A stretch of DNA of 64,000 nucleotides from Saccharothrix sp. S26 (GTDB lineage: Bacteria > Actinomycetota > Actinomycetes > Mycobacteriales > Pseudonocardiaceae), in assembly GCF_021390395.1 (NCBI RefSeq), contig NZ_JAJUWT010000016.1, forward strand, positions 180,492-244,491, written 5' to 3'. Positions 18,896-26,876 of this stretch are shown here, one piece after another. Position 1 is the first letter of the stretch. Each line of letters begins with the position of its first letter. The notes under the pieces were generated by a model that was not told the origin of the DNA, did no database searches, and saw only the letters and a list, made by a program, of their open reading frames with translations. The translations under genes and the position numbers were made by a program.

Positions 18896-20227
18896 GTGAG
18901 TAACTTGGATGACGGGGCCGGGCTGCGGCTCGCGCAGGACGAGGTCGTGTCGCTGGCCAGCGAGTTGATCAGGATCGACACGACCAACACGGGGGACCCG
19001 GCCACGGTCGTCGGTGAGCGCGCGGCGGCGGAGTGGGTCGCGGAGAAGCTGGGCGAGGTCGGCTACGAGACCACCTACGTCGAGTCCGGCGCCAAGGGGC
19101 GCGGCAACGTGGTCGCCCGCCTGGCCGGCGCGGACCCGTCCCGGGGCGCGCTGCTGGTGCACGGCCACCTGGACGTGGTGCCGGCCGACGCCTCCGAGTG
19201 GTCGGTGCACCCGTTCTCCGGCGCGGTGCAGGACGGGTACGTGTGGGGCCGCGGCGCGGTCGACATGAAGGACATGGTCGCGATGACGCTCGCCGTCGCG
19301 CGCCGGTTCAAGCGCGACGGCGTGGTGCCGCCCCGCGACCTCGTGTTCGCGTTCCTGGCCGACGAGGAGGCGGGCGGCCTGTTCGGCGCGAAGTGGCTGG
19401 TGGACAACCGGCCCGAGCTGTTCGAGGGCGTCACGGAGGCGATCAGCGAGGTCGGCGGCTTCTCCATCACGCTCAAGGACGACGTCCGGGCGTACCTGGT
19501 CGAGACCGCCGAGAAGGGCATCCGGTGGCTCAAGCTGCGCGTGCGCGGCACCGCGGGCCACGGCTCGATGATCCACAACGACAACGCGGTGGCCAAGCTC
19601 GCCGCGGCCGTGACCAAGCTGGGTCAGCACCGGTTCCCGGTGGTGCTCTCGCCGTCCGTGCGGGAATTCCTGGCCGGGGTGTCGGAGATCACCGGCCTGG
19701 AATTCCCCGAGGACGACCTGGAAGGCTCGATCGGCAAACTCGGCGCGTTGTCGCGGATGATCGGCGCCACGCTGCGCGACACGGCCAACCCCACCATGCT
19801 GTCGGCCGGGTACAAGGCGAACGTGATCCCGTCGGTCGCCGAGGCCACCGTGGACTGCCGCATCCTGCCCGGCCGCGAGGAGGCGTTCGAGCGCGAGCTG
19901 GCCGAGCTGCTCGGCCCGGACGTGGAGCGGGAGTGGCTGGGGCTGCCGCCGGTCGAGACGACGTTCGACGGCGCGCTCGTCGACGCGATGACGGCCTCCA
20001 TCACCGCCGAGGACCCGGGCGCGAAGGTGCTGCCGTACATGCTGTCCGGCGGCACGGACGCCAAGTCGTTCCAGCAGCTGGGCATCCGCAACTTCGGCTT
20101 CGCCCCGCTGAAGCTGCCCGCCGACCTGGACTTCTCCGGCCTGTTCCACGGCGTCGACGAGCGCGTGCCGGTCGACGCGCTGCAGTTCGGCGTCCGGGTG
20201 CTGGACCGCTTCCTGCGCAACTCGTGA
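18896..20227 (+). CDS. M20-family metallopeptidase
   Basis: A 443-residue zinc aminoacylase/carboxypeptidase-type hydrolase (ArgE/DapE/ACY1 group). Metal and catalytic motifs in order are LLVHGHLDVVPAD, GRGAVDMKDMVAM and FLADEEAGG; the dimerisation domain lies in the middle; a C-terminal SGGTDAKSF carries the last ligand region. It probably removes acyl or amino acid groups from small substrates in the cytoplasm. GTG start at 18896 with AGGAAGG about 5 bases upstream. A strong terminator follows. Confidence 0.92.
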   Translation: MSNLDDGAGLRLAQDEVVSLASELIRIDTTNTGDPATVVGERAAAEWVAEKLGEVGYETTYVESGAKGRGNVVARLAGADPSRGALLVHGHLDVVPADASEWSVHPFSGAVQDGYVWGRGAVDMKDMVAMTLAVARRFKRDGVVPPRDLVFAFLADEEAGGLFGAKWLVDNRPELFEGVTEAISEVGGFSITLKDDVRAYLVETAEKGIRWLKLRVRGTAGHGSMIHNDNAVAKLAAAVTKLGQHRFPVVLSPSVREFLAGVSEITGLEFPEDDLEGSIGKLGALSRMIGATLRDTANPTMLSAGYKANVIPSVAEATVDCRILPGREEAFERELAELLGPDVEREWLGLPPVETTFDGALVDAMTASITAEDPGAKVLPYMLSGGTDAKSFQQLGIRNFGFAPLKLPADLDFSGLFHGVDERVPVDALQFGVRVLDRFLRNS

Positions 20228-20235
20228 CGCGACGG

Positions 20236-20268
20236 GCGCCACCCGCCCGGTGCGGGTGGCGCTCTTTT
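20236..20268 (+). terminator. Rho-independent terminator after the M20 peptidase
   Basis: GCGCCACCCGC (20236-20246) and GCGGGTGGCGC (20252-20262) form a perfect 11-bp stem with a 5-base loop, followed by TCTTTT. A textbook terminator 8 bases after the peptidase stop. Confidence 0.88.
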
Positions 20269-20396
20269 GCCCGCATTATTCGTGGGAATTCCGCCGCGGG
20301 ATTCCTCCGATCGAATGCAGGTTCCGGACATTCGTGATCGGCCCGCGACCACCGCCTCGATACTGCCCGGACCGTTCCCGACGGGAAGAGGCGAAG

Positions 20397-23207
20397 GTGA
20401 ACGATCCACTCTTTCGCGGTGTCCACACGCTGCTCTCGGTCGTCCGGGACCTCGTGGACCGACCCCGCTGGGGCCTGCGCCGCGGCCGGGACGGGCTGCG
20501 CGGCGACCGCCCGCTCCCGCTGCTGTGCCTGATCCGCGAGCCCGGCTCGACCGAGGTGCCCAAGGCGCTGGCCGCCCGCCTCGACCGGACCGACGCCCGG
20601 CGCAAGCGGAAGGTGCCGCACGCCTACGTGGACGCCGGGCAGGCCGCGGCCGCCTCGGCGGAGCGCTGGTCGGGCGTCGACCGCGAACCGCCCCTGCTGC
20701 CGCTGCTGGACGTGCTGCACGCCAAGCTGCTCGCCGACCGGTTCGCCCGGGACAAGCTCAGCTCGTTCCGCCACTACCGGCTGGTCGACCGGCTCACCGG
20801 CCGCCGCCTGCCGCCCGAGGACGACCGCCGGGCCCGCGCGATCGTGCGCGAGCTGCGCCACTGGCACGCGGCCGCGGACCGCGCGGTCGACGCCGAGCAG
20901 CACGCGGCGGTGCAGCAGGCAGTCGGGCAGTCGCTGCCGATGCGGTTGCTGCTGGCGGCGCTGACGGCATGGCACCGCCCGCTGCGCTTCTGGCTGTGGG
21001 TGCACGGCGTGCCGCTGGTCGGCCGGGAGCCGCGCTGGCTGATGCGCCAGCCGTTCATGGTGCCCCGGCACTCCACCACGTTCACCGGGTTCGCCGAACG
21101 GCTCACCGTCGGCCGTCGGGACGAGGAGAACCCCGACCAGCTCAAGATGCTGCTCGTGCACGCCTTCCTGCAGGACCTGCGCCTGGCCTACCGCCCGCGC
21201 CGCCTGCGGCTGCGCCGGTGGCAGCGCACCGCGTACACGGTCGTCCTGCTGTCCGGCCTCACCGAGGACAACGGCGGGTGGGAGCTGCTGCGACTGATCA
21301 ACGACGTGCGCAACTCCTCGACCGAGCACGACCCGCTGCTGGTGATCGCCACCGCCGCCGAGAAGCCCGCGGACCTGCAACCCGCGCGGCCGGTCGCACC
21401 GGTCAGCCGGATCAAGGCCGAACTCGACGCCTGGGCGGCCGACCTGCCCGTGCACCGGCAGTCGTTGCGCCCGGACGCGCGGTTCGTCTTCGTCCGCACG
21501 CCCGTGCCTGAGGCGGGCGGTGTCACCGACACCACGCTCAGCCAGGCCGACGAGTCGGCGTGGCAGGACCTGGGCGACATCCAGCCCCGCAAACCGCCCC
21601 TGCCGGCACGCAAGCCGGTCGTCATCGCCGTGGTGATCGCGATGCTGCTGGCGGTGACGCTCACCGGCGGACCGTGGGGCCTGGTGCGCGCGCAGAACGA
21701 CTGCCTGCCCGATCCGCGTCCCGGGGTGGCGGTCCGGTGGGTCGGTGCGATCCAGTCCTGCGTCGGCTACAGCGACGAGGAGGCGCAGGTGTTCGGCCAG
21801 GACCGGCGGCTGCGGGCGGCCCAGCTCGCCGTGTTCGAGTCCAACGCCGAGGCCGACCGGCTGCACCGCGAGAACCACGACCGGACGCTGGTCAGCGTGG
21901 TCTACTTCGCCGACCTCACCCACCCGGTGTCGGACCCGGGCGCGGACGCGTCCACCTCCGAGGAGCTGGAAGGGCTGCTGATCAGGCAGGAAGCCCAGAA
22001 CCGGCCCAGCACCACCGAACCGCTGCTGCGGGTGTACGTGGCCAACGGCGGCGACCGCATGGCCGCCGCGCGCACGGTCGTGGACGACCTGCTGGAACCG
22101 CTGCTCGCCGACGACCCCACGGTCGTCGGCGTCATCGGCATGGGGTTGACCGTGGACGCCACGGAGAGCGCCATCGGCGCGCTCGGCGACCTCGGCACGC
22201 CGGTGGTGGCCACCACGCTGACCGGCGAGGCGCTGGGCAACCGGTCGCCGCTGTACTTCCAGCTCGTGCCGGGCAACGCGGTGCAGGCCGAACTGGTCGC
22301 CGAGCACGCCCGCGCGGTCGGCAAGCGGGTCACCGTCTACCACCCGCCGCTGTCGGACAACTACCTCGACAGCCTGGTCGCGAAGCTGCTGGCGGCGCTG
22401 GGCGCGGACGAGGGGGCGACGCGGCCGTGGCGCCACCAGGTCGGCGAGGTCGACATCGCCTGCGGCCAGGGGGAGATCGCGTTCTACGCGGGACGTGAAG
22501 GGGAGTTCGCCGGTTTCCTCGACGAGGTCGTGGCCCAGTGCCGCAACGACCGGCCCGAGGTCATCGGCGACGACACCGTGTCCCGGTTCATCGCGCAGAG
22601 CGACCTGCGGCTGCAGAACGAGTTCAAGGGCGTCGCGGTGTCGTTCGTGTCGATGGGTTCCCGCGTCGTCCTGGCCGGCCCCGACTGCCGGACCAAGGGC
22701 CAGCCCGCCGCGCCCGACGCGTCCAGCCCCGGCGCGCCGCCGCTGGTGGCGTTCTGCACCGGCCACCGCCGCGTGCGCGACCGCGTCACCGGTCCCGGCC
22801 GCGTCGCCGACTTCGCCAGGCTGCTGGCCGAGTCCGACGACCGGATGCCGTGGCCGGGCGAGCGGATCGGGCTCGCCTACGACGCGGCCGGGCTGTTCGT
22901 GCTGGCGGTGCGGGAGAACCAGACCCGGGCCAGGGTGCCCAACCCGGACCCGGAGGCGGCGACCACCCGGACGCGCCACCCCGTGCACCGGGCGGCGGTC
23001 GCGCAGGAACTGCGTGAGCCCAACGACTTCGAGGGCGCGACCGGTGCGCTCGACTTCGGCGAGTCCCGCACCGGCCTCACCCGGCCGTTGGCGATCCTGA
23101 CCATCTCCGACGTCCACGACCTCGCCGAAGCGCCCAGTTGCGTGTACGAGATCAGCATGCCGACCGACCCGGCGACACCCCGGCCGTGGGGCACGTCGGA
23201 CTGCTGA
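20397..23207 (+). CDS. NTPase-like / TM / periplasmic-binding fusion protein
   Basis: A 936-residue protein in three parts. Residues about 1-390 are cytoplasmic and resemble a P-loop (STAND-like) NTPase core: a first strand LPLLCLIREP, then GSTEVPKAL where a Walker A would be expected but lacking GKT/S, and a Walker B-like strand TAYTVVLLSGLTEDNGG followed by PLLVIATA. A single membrane helix (VVIAVVIAMLLAVTLTGG) lies near residue 410. The remaining 510 residues are outside and look like a type 1 periplasmic-binding fold (VVGVIGMGLTVDATESA; TPVVATTLTGEAL). GTG 20397 has GAAGAGG 5 bases upstream. Likely a membrane sensor; ligand unknown. Confidence 0.8.
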   Translation: MNDPLFRGVHTLLSVVRDLVDRPRWGLRRGRDGLRGDRPLPLLCLIREPGSTEVPKALAARLDRTDARRKRKVPHAYVDAGQAAAASAERWSGVDREPPLLPLLDVLHAKLLADRFARDKLSSFRHYRLVDRLTGRRLPPEDDRRARAIVRELRHWHAAADRAVDAEQHAAVQQAVGQSLPMRLLLAALTAWHRPLRFWLWVHGVPLVGREPRWLMRQPFMVPRHSTTFTGFAERLTVGRRDEENPDQLKMLLVHAFLQDLRLAYRPRRLRLRRWQRTAYTVVLLSGLTEDNGGWELLRLINDVRNSSTEHDPLLVIATAAEKPADLQPARPVAPVSRIKAELDAWAADLPVHRQSLRPDARFVFVRTPVPEAGGVTDTTLSQADESAWQDLGDIQPRKPPLPARKPVVIAVVIAMLLAVTLTGGPWGLVRAQNDCLPDPRPGVAVRWVGAIQSCVGYSDEEAQVFGQDRRLRAAQLAVFESNAEADRLHRENHDRTLVSVVYFADLTHPVSDPGADASTSEELEGLLIRQEAQNRPSTTEPLLRVYVANGGDRMAAARTVVDDLLEPLLADDPTVVGVIGMGLTVDATESAIGALGDLGTPVVATTLTGEALGNRSPLYFQLVPGNAVQAELVAEHARAVGKRVTVYHPPLSDNYLDSLVAKLLAALGADEGATRPWRHQVGEVDIACGQGEIAFYAGREGEFAGFLDEVVAQCRNDRPEVIGDDTVSRFIAQSDLRLQNEFKGVAVSFVSMGSRVVLAGPDCRTKGQPAAPDASSPGAPPLVAFCTGHRRVRDRVTGPGRVADFARLLAESDDRMPWPGERIGLAYDAAGLFVLAVRENQTRARVPNPDPEAATTRTRHPVHRAAVAQELREPNDFEGATGALDFGESRTGLTRPLAILTISDVHDLAEAPSCVYEISMPTDPATPRPWGTSDC

Positions 23208-23213
23208 ACGGGG

Positions 23214-24074
23214 TCAGCCGGGGGAGCGGAGCGCGGCGGCGGCGCGGACCAGCGCGGCGATCGCCGGCGAGTGGCCGTTGGGCGGCCAGGCGAGCACGGT
23301 GGTGACCTCCGGCGCGTCGACGACCGGGACCGCGACGTGGTCGGGCCACTGCCAGGCGCGGCTGGAAGCGGGGATGACGAGCAGCGTCTTGCCCAGTGCG
23401 ACGAGTTGGGCCAGTTGGGACTGCGTGCGCACCTCCGGTCCGGGACCGTCCGGGTAGGACCCGTCCAGCCGCGGCCACCGGGCGATCGGCAGGTCCGGCA
23501 CGCCCTGGACCTCCGCCAACGTGAGTTGTTCGCGTGCGGCGAGCGGGTGCCCGGCAGGTAGCAGCGCGATCTGACCCTCGACGTGCAGGTCCTCGGTGTC
23601 GAAGCCCGCGAGGTCGTCGAACGGGCGGTGCATGAGCGCCACGTCGGCGTGCCCGTCGCGCAGCAGCTTCGCCTGCTCGCCGACCTCGCACAGGAGGACG
23701 TCGACGGGGGTCGCGCCGGGTTCGGCGGCCTGTGCGTCGAGGAGGCGTTGCAGCAGTTCGTGGGACGCGCCGGCCTTGGTGACGAGGACCAGCGGCCGGT
23801 TCGGGTCACCGGCGCGTCGCGTGCGTCGTGCGACGGCCTCGACGGCGTCGAGGGCCGCGCGGGACTCGCGGAGCATCACCCGGCCCGCGTCGGTGAGCAC
23901 CGCGCCACGACGGTCGCGTTCGAAGAGCTGGACGCCGAGCCGGTGTTCGAGCAGTCGGATGGCGCGCGAGAGGGGCGGCTGGGCGATGCCCAGCCGGTCG
24001 GCGGCGCGGCCGAAGTGCAGCTCCTCGGCCACGGCGACGAAGTAGCGCAGTTCGCGGGTCTCGAGGTCGGGCAC
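23214..24074 (-). CDS. LysR-family transcriptional regulator
   Basis: A 286-residue LTTR: winged helix-turn-helix at residues about 3-62 (ELRYFVAVAEELHFGRAA, then QPPLSRAIRLLEHRLGVQLF) and an effector-binding domain from residue 90 on. It is divergent from the SDR gene at 24150 with 75 bases between, the classic LTTR/target layout, and a T-N11-A palindrome lies just upstream of its own start. It probably controls the SDR gene and itself in response to a small molecule. It converges on the binding-protein fusion gene with a 6-base gap. Confidence 0.93.
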   Translation of the reverse strand: MPDLETRELRYFVAVAEELHFGRAADRLGIAQPPLSRAIRLLEHRLGVQLFERDRRGAVLTDAGRVMLRESRAALDAVEAVARRTRRAGDPNRPLVLVTKAGASHELLQRLLDAQAAEPGATPVDVLLCEVGEQAKLLRDGHADVALMHRPFDDLAGFDTEDLHVEGQIALLPAGHPLAAREQLTLAEVQGVPDLPIARWPRLDGSYPDGPGPEVRTQSQLAQLVALGKTLLVIPASSRAWQWPDHVAVPVVDAPEVTTVLAWPPNGHSPAIAALVRAAAALRSPG

Positions 24075-24086
24075 GGTCGCAGCCTA

Positions 24087-24101
24087 ATACCCGGTGGGTA
24101 T
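24087..24101. promoter_or_regulatory. LysR-type binding site (T-N11-A)
   Basis: ATACCC-GGT-GGGTAT, a perfect 6-bp inverted repeat with a 3-base centre and T-N11-A geometry, 13 bases upstream of the lysR start and 49 bases from the SDR start. It matches the known form of LTTR recognition sites. Confidence 0.7.
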
Positions 24102-24149
24102 CAGGCCGTACCGGATCGATCTTGGACAGCGGGTGGGGACGCGCCGAGC

Positions 24150-24875
24150 ATGGGTCGCGTGAACAACACGAAGATCGCGCTGGTGACCGGCGCGAACAAG
24201 GGGATCGGTCACGCCATCGCGGCGGGACTGGGCGGCATCGGCTTCACCGTCGCGGTGGGCGCGCGTGATGACTTGAGGCGGAAGGAGGCCGTCGAGCGAC
24301 TGCGTGCGGCGGGGGTCGACGCGTTCGGGGTCGCGCTCGACGTCACGTCGGACGACAGCGTCGCCGAGGCGGCGTCGACCGTCGAGCGGGTGGCCGGGCG
24401 GCTCGACGTGCTGGTCAACAACGCCGGCATCGCGGGCCCGATGGACGGTGGCACGCAGGACCCCACGACGCTCGACCTGGACGTGGTCCGGACCGTGCTC
24501 GACACCAACGTGTTCGGGGTCGTCCGGGTGACCAACGCGATGCTGCCGTTGCTGCGCCGAGCGCCCTCGCCGCGCATCGTCAACATGTCGAGCAACATGG
24601 GCTCGCTGGCCCTGCGGACCGGCCCGGTGATGGCCGCGTACGCGCCGTCGAAGTCGATGCTCAACAGCGTCACCGTCCAGTACGCCCGCCAACTCGCCGA
24701 CACGCCGGTGATCGTGAACGCCGCCTGTCCCGGTTACGTCGCGACCGACTTCACCGGCCACCTCGGGCCGCGCACGCCCGAGCAGGGTGCCGCGATCGCG
24801 ATCCGGCTCGCCACCCTGCCGGACGACGGTCCGCGCGGGGGGTTCTTCGACGACGAGGGCGTCGTGCCGTGGTGA
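24150..24875 (+). CDS. Short-chain dehydrogenase/reductase
   Basis: A 241-residue classical SDR that oxidises or reduces a carbonyl/alcohol pair with NAD(P)H. The cofactor loop is TGANKGIG near residues 14-21, followed by the NNAG motif, a catalytic serine in MSSNMGS, and the YAPSK active-site pair (Y-x3-K). Length is normal. ATG 24150 is given; GTG 24159 is an alternative. Divergent from a LysR gene, which probably regulates it. Such LysR/SDR pairs often deal with carbonyl or quinone stress, but the substrate is not evident. Confidence 0.92.
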   Translation: MGRVNNTKIALVTGANKGIGHAIAAGLGGIGFTVAVGARDDLRRKEAVERLRAAGVDAFGVALDVTSDDSVAEAASTVERVAGRLDVLVNNAGIAGPMDGGTQDPTTLDLDVVRTVLDTNVFGVVRVTNAMLPLLRRAPSPRIVNMSSNMGSLALRTGPVMAAYAPSKSMLNSVTVQYARQLADTPVIVNAACPGYVATDFTGHLGPRTPEQGAAIAIRLATLPDDGPRGGFFDDEGVVPW

Positions 24876-24910
24876 TGGGACGGAACTGGGCGCTGAGTGT
24901 TGAACTCGGG

Positions 24911-24997
24911 GGTCCTGAACGTAGGACACGGCGGTCCTGAAGGTACGACACACGCGTTCCGAACGTAGGACACGCGCGTTCTGGAGGTAGGACACGC
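24911..24997. repeat. Four tandem copies of a 22-bp repeat
   Basis: Units beginning at about 24911, 24933, 24955 and 24977 follow the consensus GGTCCTGAACGTAGGACACG. The last two units have GCGTTC in place of GGTCC. A fifth, decayed unit (GTTGAACTC) may precede them. The block sits between the SDR stop and the protease promoter. No spacers distinct from the repeat exist, so it is not a CRISPR. Role unknown. Confidence 0.75.
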
Positions 24998-25010
24998 TTG
25001 GGGGAGGGGA

Positions 25011-25039
25011 TTGACGGGGAGAGCGGGGGTTGGCATGGT
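25011..25039 (+). promoter_or_regulatory. Candidate promoter of the alpha-lytic-type protease
   Basis: TTGACG (25011-25016), a 17-base spacer and CATGGT (25034-25039), 99 bases before the protease start. The operator at 25055-25066 would fall just after the expected transcription start. Confidence 0.45.
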
Positions 25040-25054
25040 CTGAACCAGCACTGT

Positions 25055-25066
25055 GAGAGCGCTCTC
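25055..25066. promoter_or_regulatory. LacI-type palindromic operator
   Basis: GAGAGCGCTCTC, a perfect 12-bp palindrome with the central AGCGCT typical of LacI/CebR-family operators, lying between promoter and protease start. Suggests repression by a sugar-responsive LacI protein. Confidence 0.6.
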
Positions 25067-25137
25067 TTGGTGATGTGTTCCGGGTGCGCGGTCGACCTGC
25101 ATCGGCCGTGCGCCTCCCTGCCGACAAGGAGAACCGC

Positions 25138-26277
25138 GTGCGAATGACAACGTTGACGAAGATCGGTCTGGCCGCCGCGCTGGCGGTGAGCGGGCTGGTG
25201 GCGCCGGTCGCCCAGGCCGCGCCCGCCGCGCCGGAGCTGTCGCCGGGGCTGGTGTCCGCGATGCGGACCGCGTTCGGGCTGACCGAGCAGCAGGCGCTGG
25301 TCAGGATCGACCAGGAGGCCAAGGCCACCAGGCGTGCGCCCTCCGCGCGCACGGCGGCCGGGTCGTCGTTCGGCGGCAGTTGGTTCGACCAGGACAAGGG
25401 CGTGCTGGTGGTCGGCGTCACGGACACCGCGGCGGCCGAGCGGGTCCGGGCCACGGGGGCCGAGGCGCGGCTGGTCGCGCGGACCGCGGCCGAGCTGGAC
25501 CGGGTCAAGGACCGGGTCGACGCGCTGTCCGCGGCGGGCTCCGTGCCCGCGGCCGTGACCAGTTGGCACCCGGACCCGCGCAGCGGCGCGGTGGTGGTCG
25601 ACGTCCAGCCCGGCGTGCAGACCGCGGAGGTGGCGCGGTTCCTGGCTCAGGCGCGCGCGTTCGGTCCCATCGAGGTCAACACCGAGGGCGTCACCGCGCC
25701 CGTGCCGTTCGCGGCCGGGACGGTCGGCGGCGACCCGTACTACACCGGCAACGTCCGCTGCTCCATCGGTTTCTCGGTGCACGGCGGCTACGTCACGGCC
25801 GGCCACTGCGGCGGCACGGGTGCGCAGGTGTACGGGTGGGACCGCTCGTGGCAGGGCCAGTTCGCCGGTTCCTCGTTCCCCGGCAACGACTACGCGTGGG
25901 TCCGCACCGGCGGCGGCTGGTGGAACGTGCCCGTCGTGCTCGGCTGGGGCACGGTCCCCGACGCGCTGGTGCGCGGCTCGTGGGAAGCGCCGGTCGGCAC
26001 CTCGGTCTGCCGCTCCGGCTCCACCACCCGCTGGCACTGCGGCGTGATCCAGACCCGCAACGAGACCATCCACTACGCGCAGGGCGACGTGCACCAGATG
26101 GCGGGCACCAGCGTGTGCGCGGAGGGCGGCGACTCGGGCGGCTCGTTCATCACCGGTGACCAGGCGCAGGGCGTCACGTCCGGCGGGTACGGCAACTGCT
26201 CGTCCGGCGGCCGGACGTGGTTCCAGCCGATCAACGAGATCCTGTCGGTCTACGGCCTGCGGCTGCTGACCGCCTGA
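25138..26277 (+). CDS. Secreted alpha-lytic-type serine protease (S1)
   Basis: A 379-residue chymotrypsin-fold preproprotease of the alpha-lytic/streptogrisin group. A signal peptide (about residues 1-30, ending AQAA) is followed by an alpha-lytic pro-domain (to about residue 195) and the mature enzyme. The triad is H223 (TAGHCGG), D251 (GNDYAW) and S333 (GGDSGGS). Cysteine pairs typical of the family are present. GTG 25138 has AAGGAG 6 bases upstream and is preferred over ATG 25144. An AGCGCT-centred operator upstream suggests carbon-source control, unusual for a protease. Confidence 0.93.
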   Translation: MRMTTLTKIGLAAALAVSGLVAPVAQAAPAAPELSPGLVSAMRTAFGLTEQQALVRIDQEAKATRRAPSARTAAGSSFGGSWFDQDKGVLVVGVTDTAAAERVRATGAEARLVARTAAELDRVKDRVDALSAAGSVPAAVTSWHPDPRSGAVVVDVQPGVQTAEVARFLAQARAFGPIEVNTEGVTAPVPFAAGTVGGDPYYTGNVRCSIGFSVHGGYVTAGHCGGTGAQVYGWDRSWQGQFAGSSFPGNDYAWVRTGGGWWNVPVVLGWGTVPDALVRGSWEAPVGTSVCRSGSTTRWHCGVIQTRNETIHYAQGDVHQMAGTSVCAEGGDSGGSFITGDQAQGVTSGGYGNCSSGGRTWFQPINEILSVYGLRLLTA

Positions 26278-26285
26278 CGTGGACC

Positions 26286-26321
26286 GCGGGGCCCGGCCGT
26301 CACACCGCGGCCGGGCCCCGC
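26286..26321. terminator. Strong hairpin terminator after the protease
   Basis: A perfect 14-bp GC stem (26286-26299 with 26308-26321) and an 8-base loop, starting 9 bases after the protease stop. There is no T-run, as is common in high-GC actinomycetes. Confidence 0.8.
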
Positions 26322-26323
26322 GC

Positions 26324-26871
26324 TCACCGCGGTGCCCGGCCGGCGCCCCGCCACGACGTCGGCGCGGTGCGACGCGCGGGCCGCGTCCACGGCGACCGCA
26401 CCCGGTCCACCTGCGACAGTCCGGTCGACGCCCGCAGGGGCGCCGGCGCGATGAGCAGCGCGGCGATCTCCACCTCGTCCGGGCGGCCGCCCCGGATCGC
26501 GCCCTCACCCGTCTCGACGGCGGGTTGCCGTGCCTGCGGTAGGGCTGCCCGGCCTGCTCGGCCCGCAGCACCGCCGGCGACTCGGCCGGCACGGCGCGGC
26601 CGACCGCGCAGCACTTCCAGCTCCACGAACGAACCGGGGCCCAGCGGGACGTCCAGTCATTCCCACACGATCGGCTTGCCCTTGGCGTGCTGCCGGGCGG
26701 TGGTGTTCGCGCCCGGTCCGGAGTGGACGCCGGCCCGCCGCCCGTGCAACGCCGACACGTGGTGGCGCAGTGTTTCCGGCGCGCTCGGCTCGGGCCGGGC
26801 CACCGCGGGCGCCGTCTGGCCGAACGTCGTCACGTCTTCGAGCGCAGGAACGGCGGGTTGTGCGATTCCAT
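26324..26871 (-). pseudogene. Decayed gene of unknown family behind the LLM gene
   Basis: Directly after the LLM stop, ATG 26871 opens a 13-codon frame (MESHNPPFLRSKT) that ends in TGA. A one-base shift restores a long protein-like frame (VTTFGQTAPAVARPEPSAPE, then ARQHAKGKPIVWE), broken by another TGA at what may have been a tryptophan (IVWE-stop-LDVPLGPGSFVELEVLRG). The frame then continues to PDEVEIAALLIAPAPLRA and STGLSQVDRV. AVLRAEQAGQPYRRHGNPP in a third frame adds another shift. I do not recognise the family. Reading as a multiply broken gene is an inference from composition and continuity. Confidence 0.5.
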
Positions 26872-26876
26872 CCTCC

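Noticed and set aside
20001..23117. Open frame of about 1000 codons opposite the binding-protein fusion gene
   Set aside because: Antisense shadow with compositionally biased product; the plus-strand gene has domains, a terminator upstream and a ribosome-binding site.
24911..24997. Short tandem repeats as a CRISPR array
   Set aside because: The units are contiguous 22-base repeats without distinct spacers, diverge from each other, and no cas genes are present.
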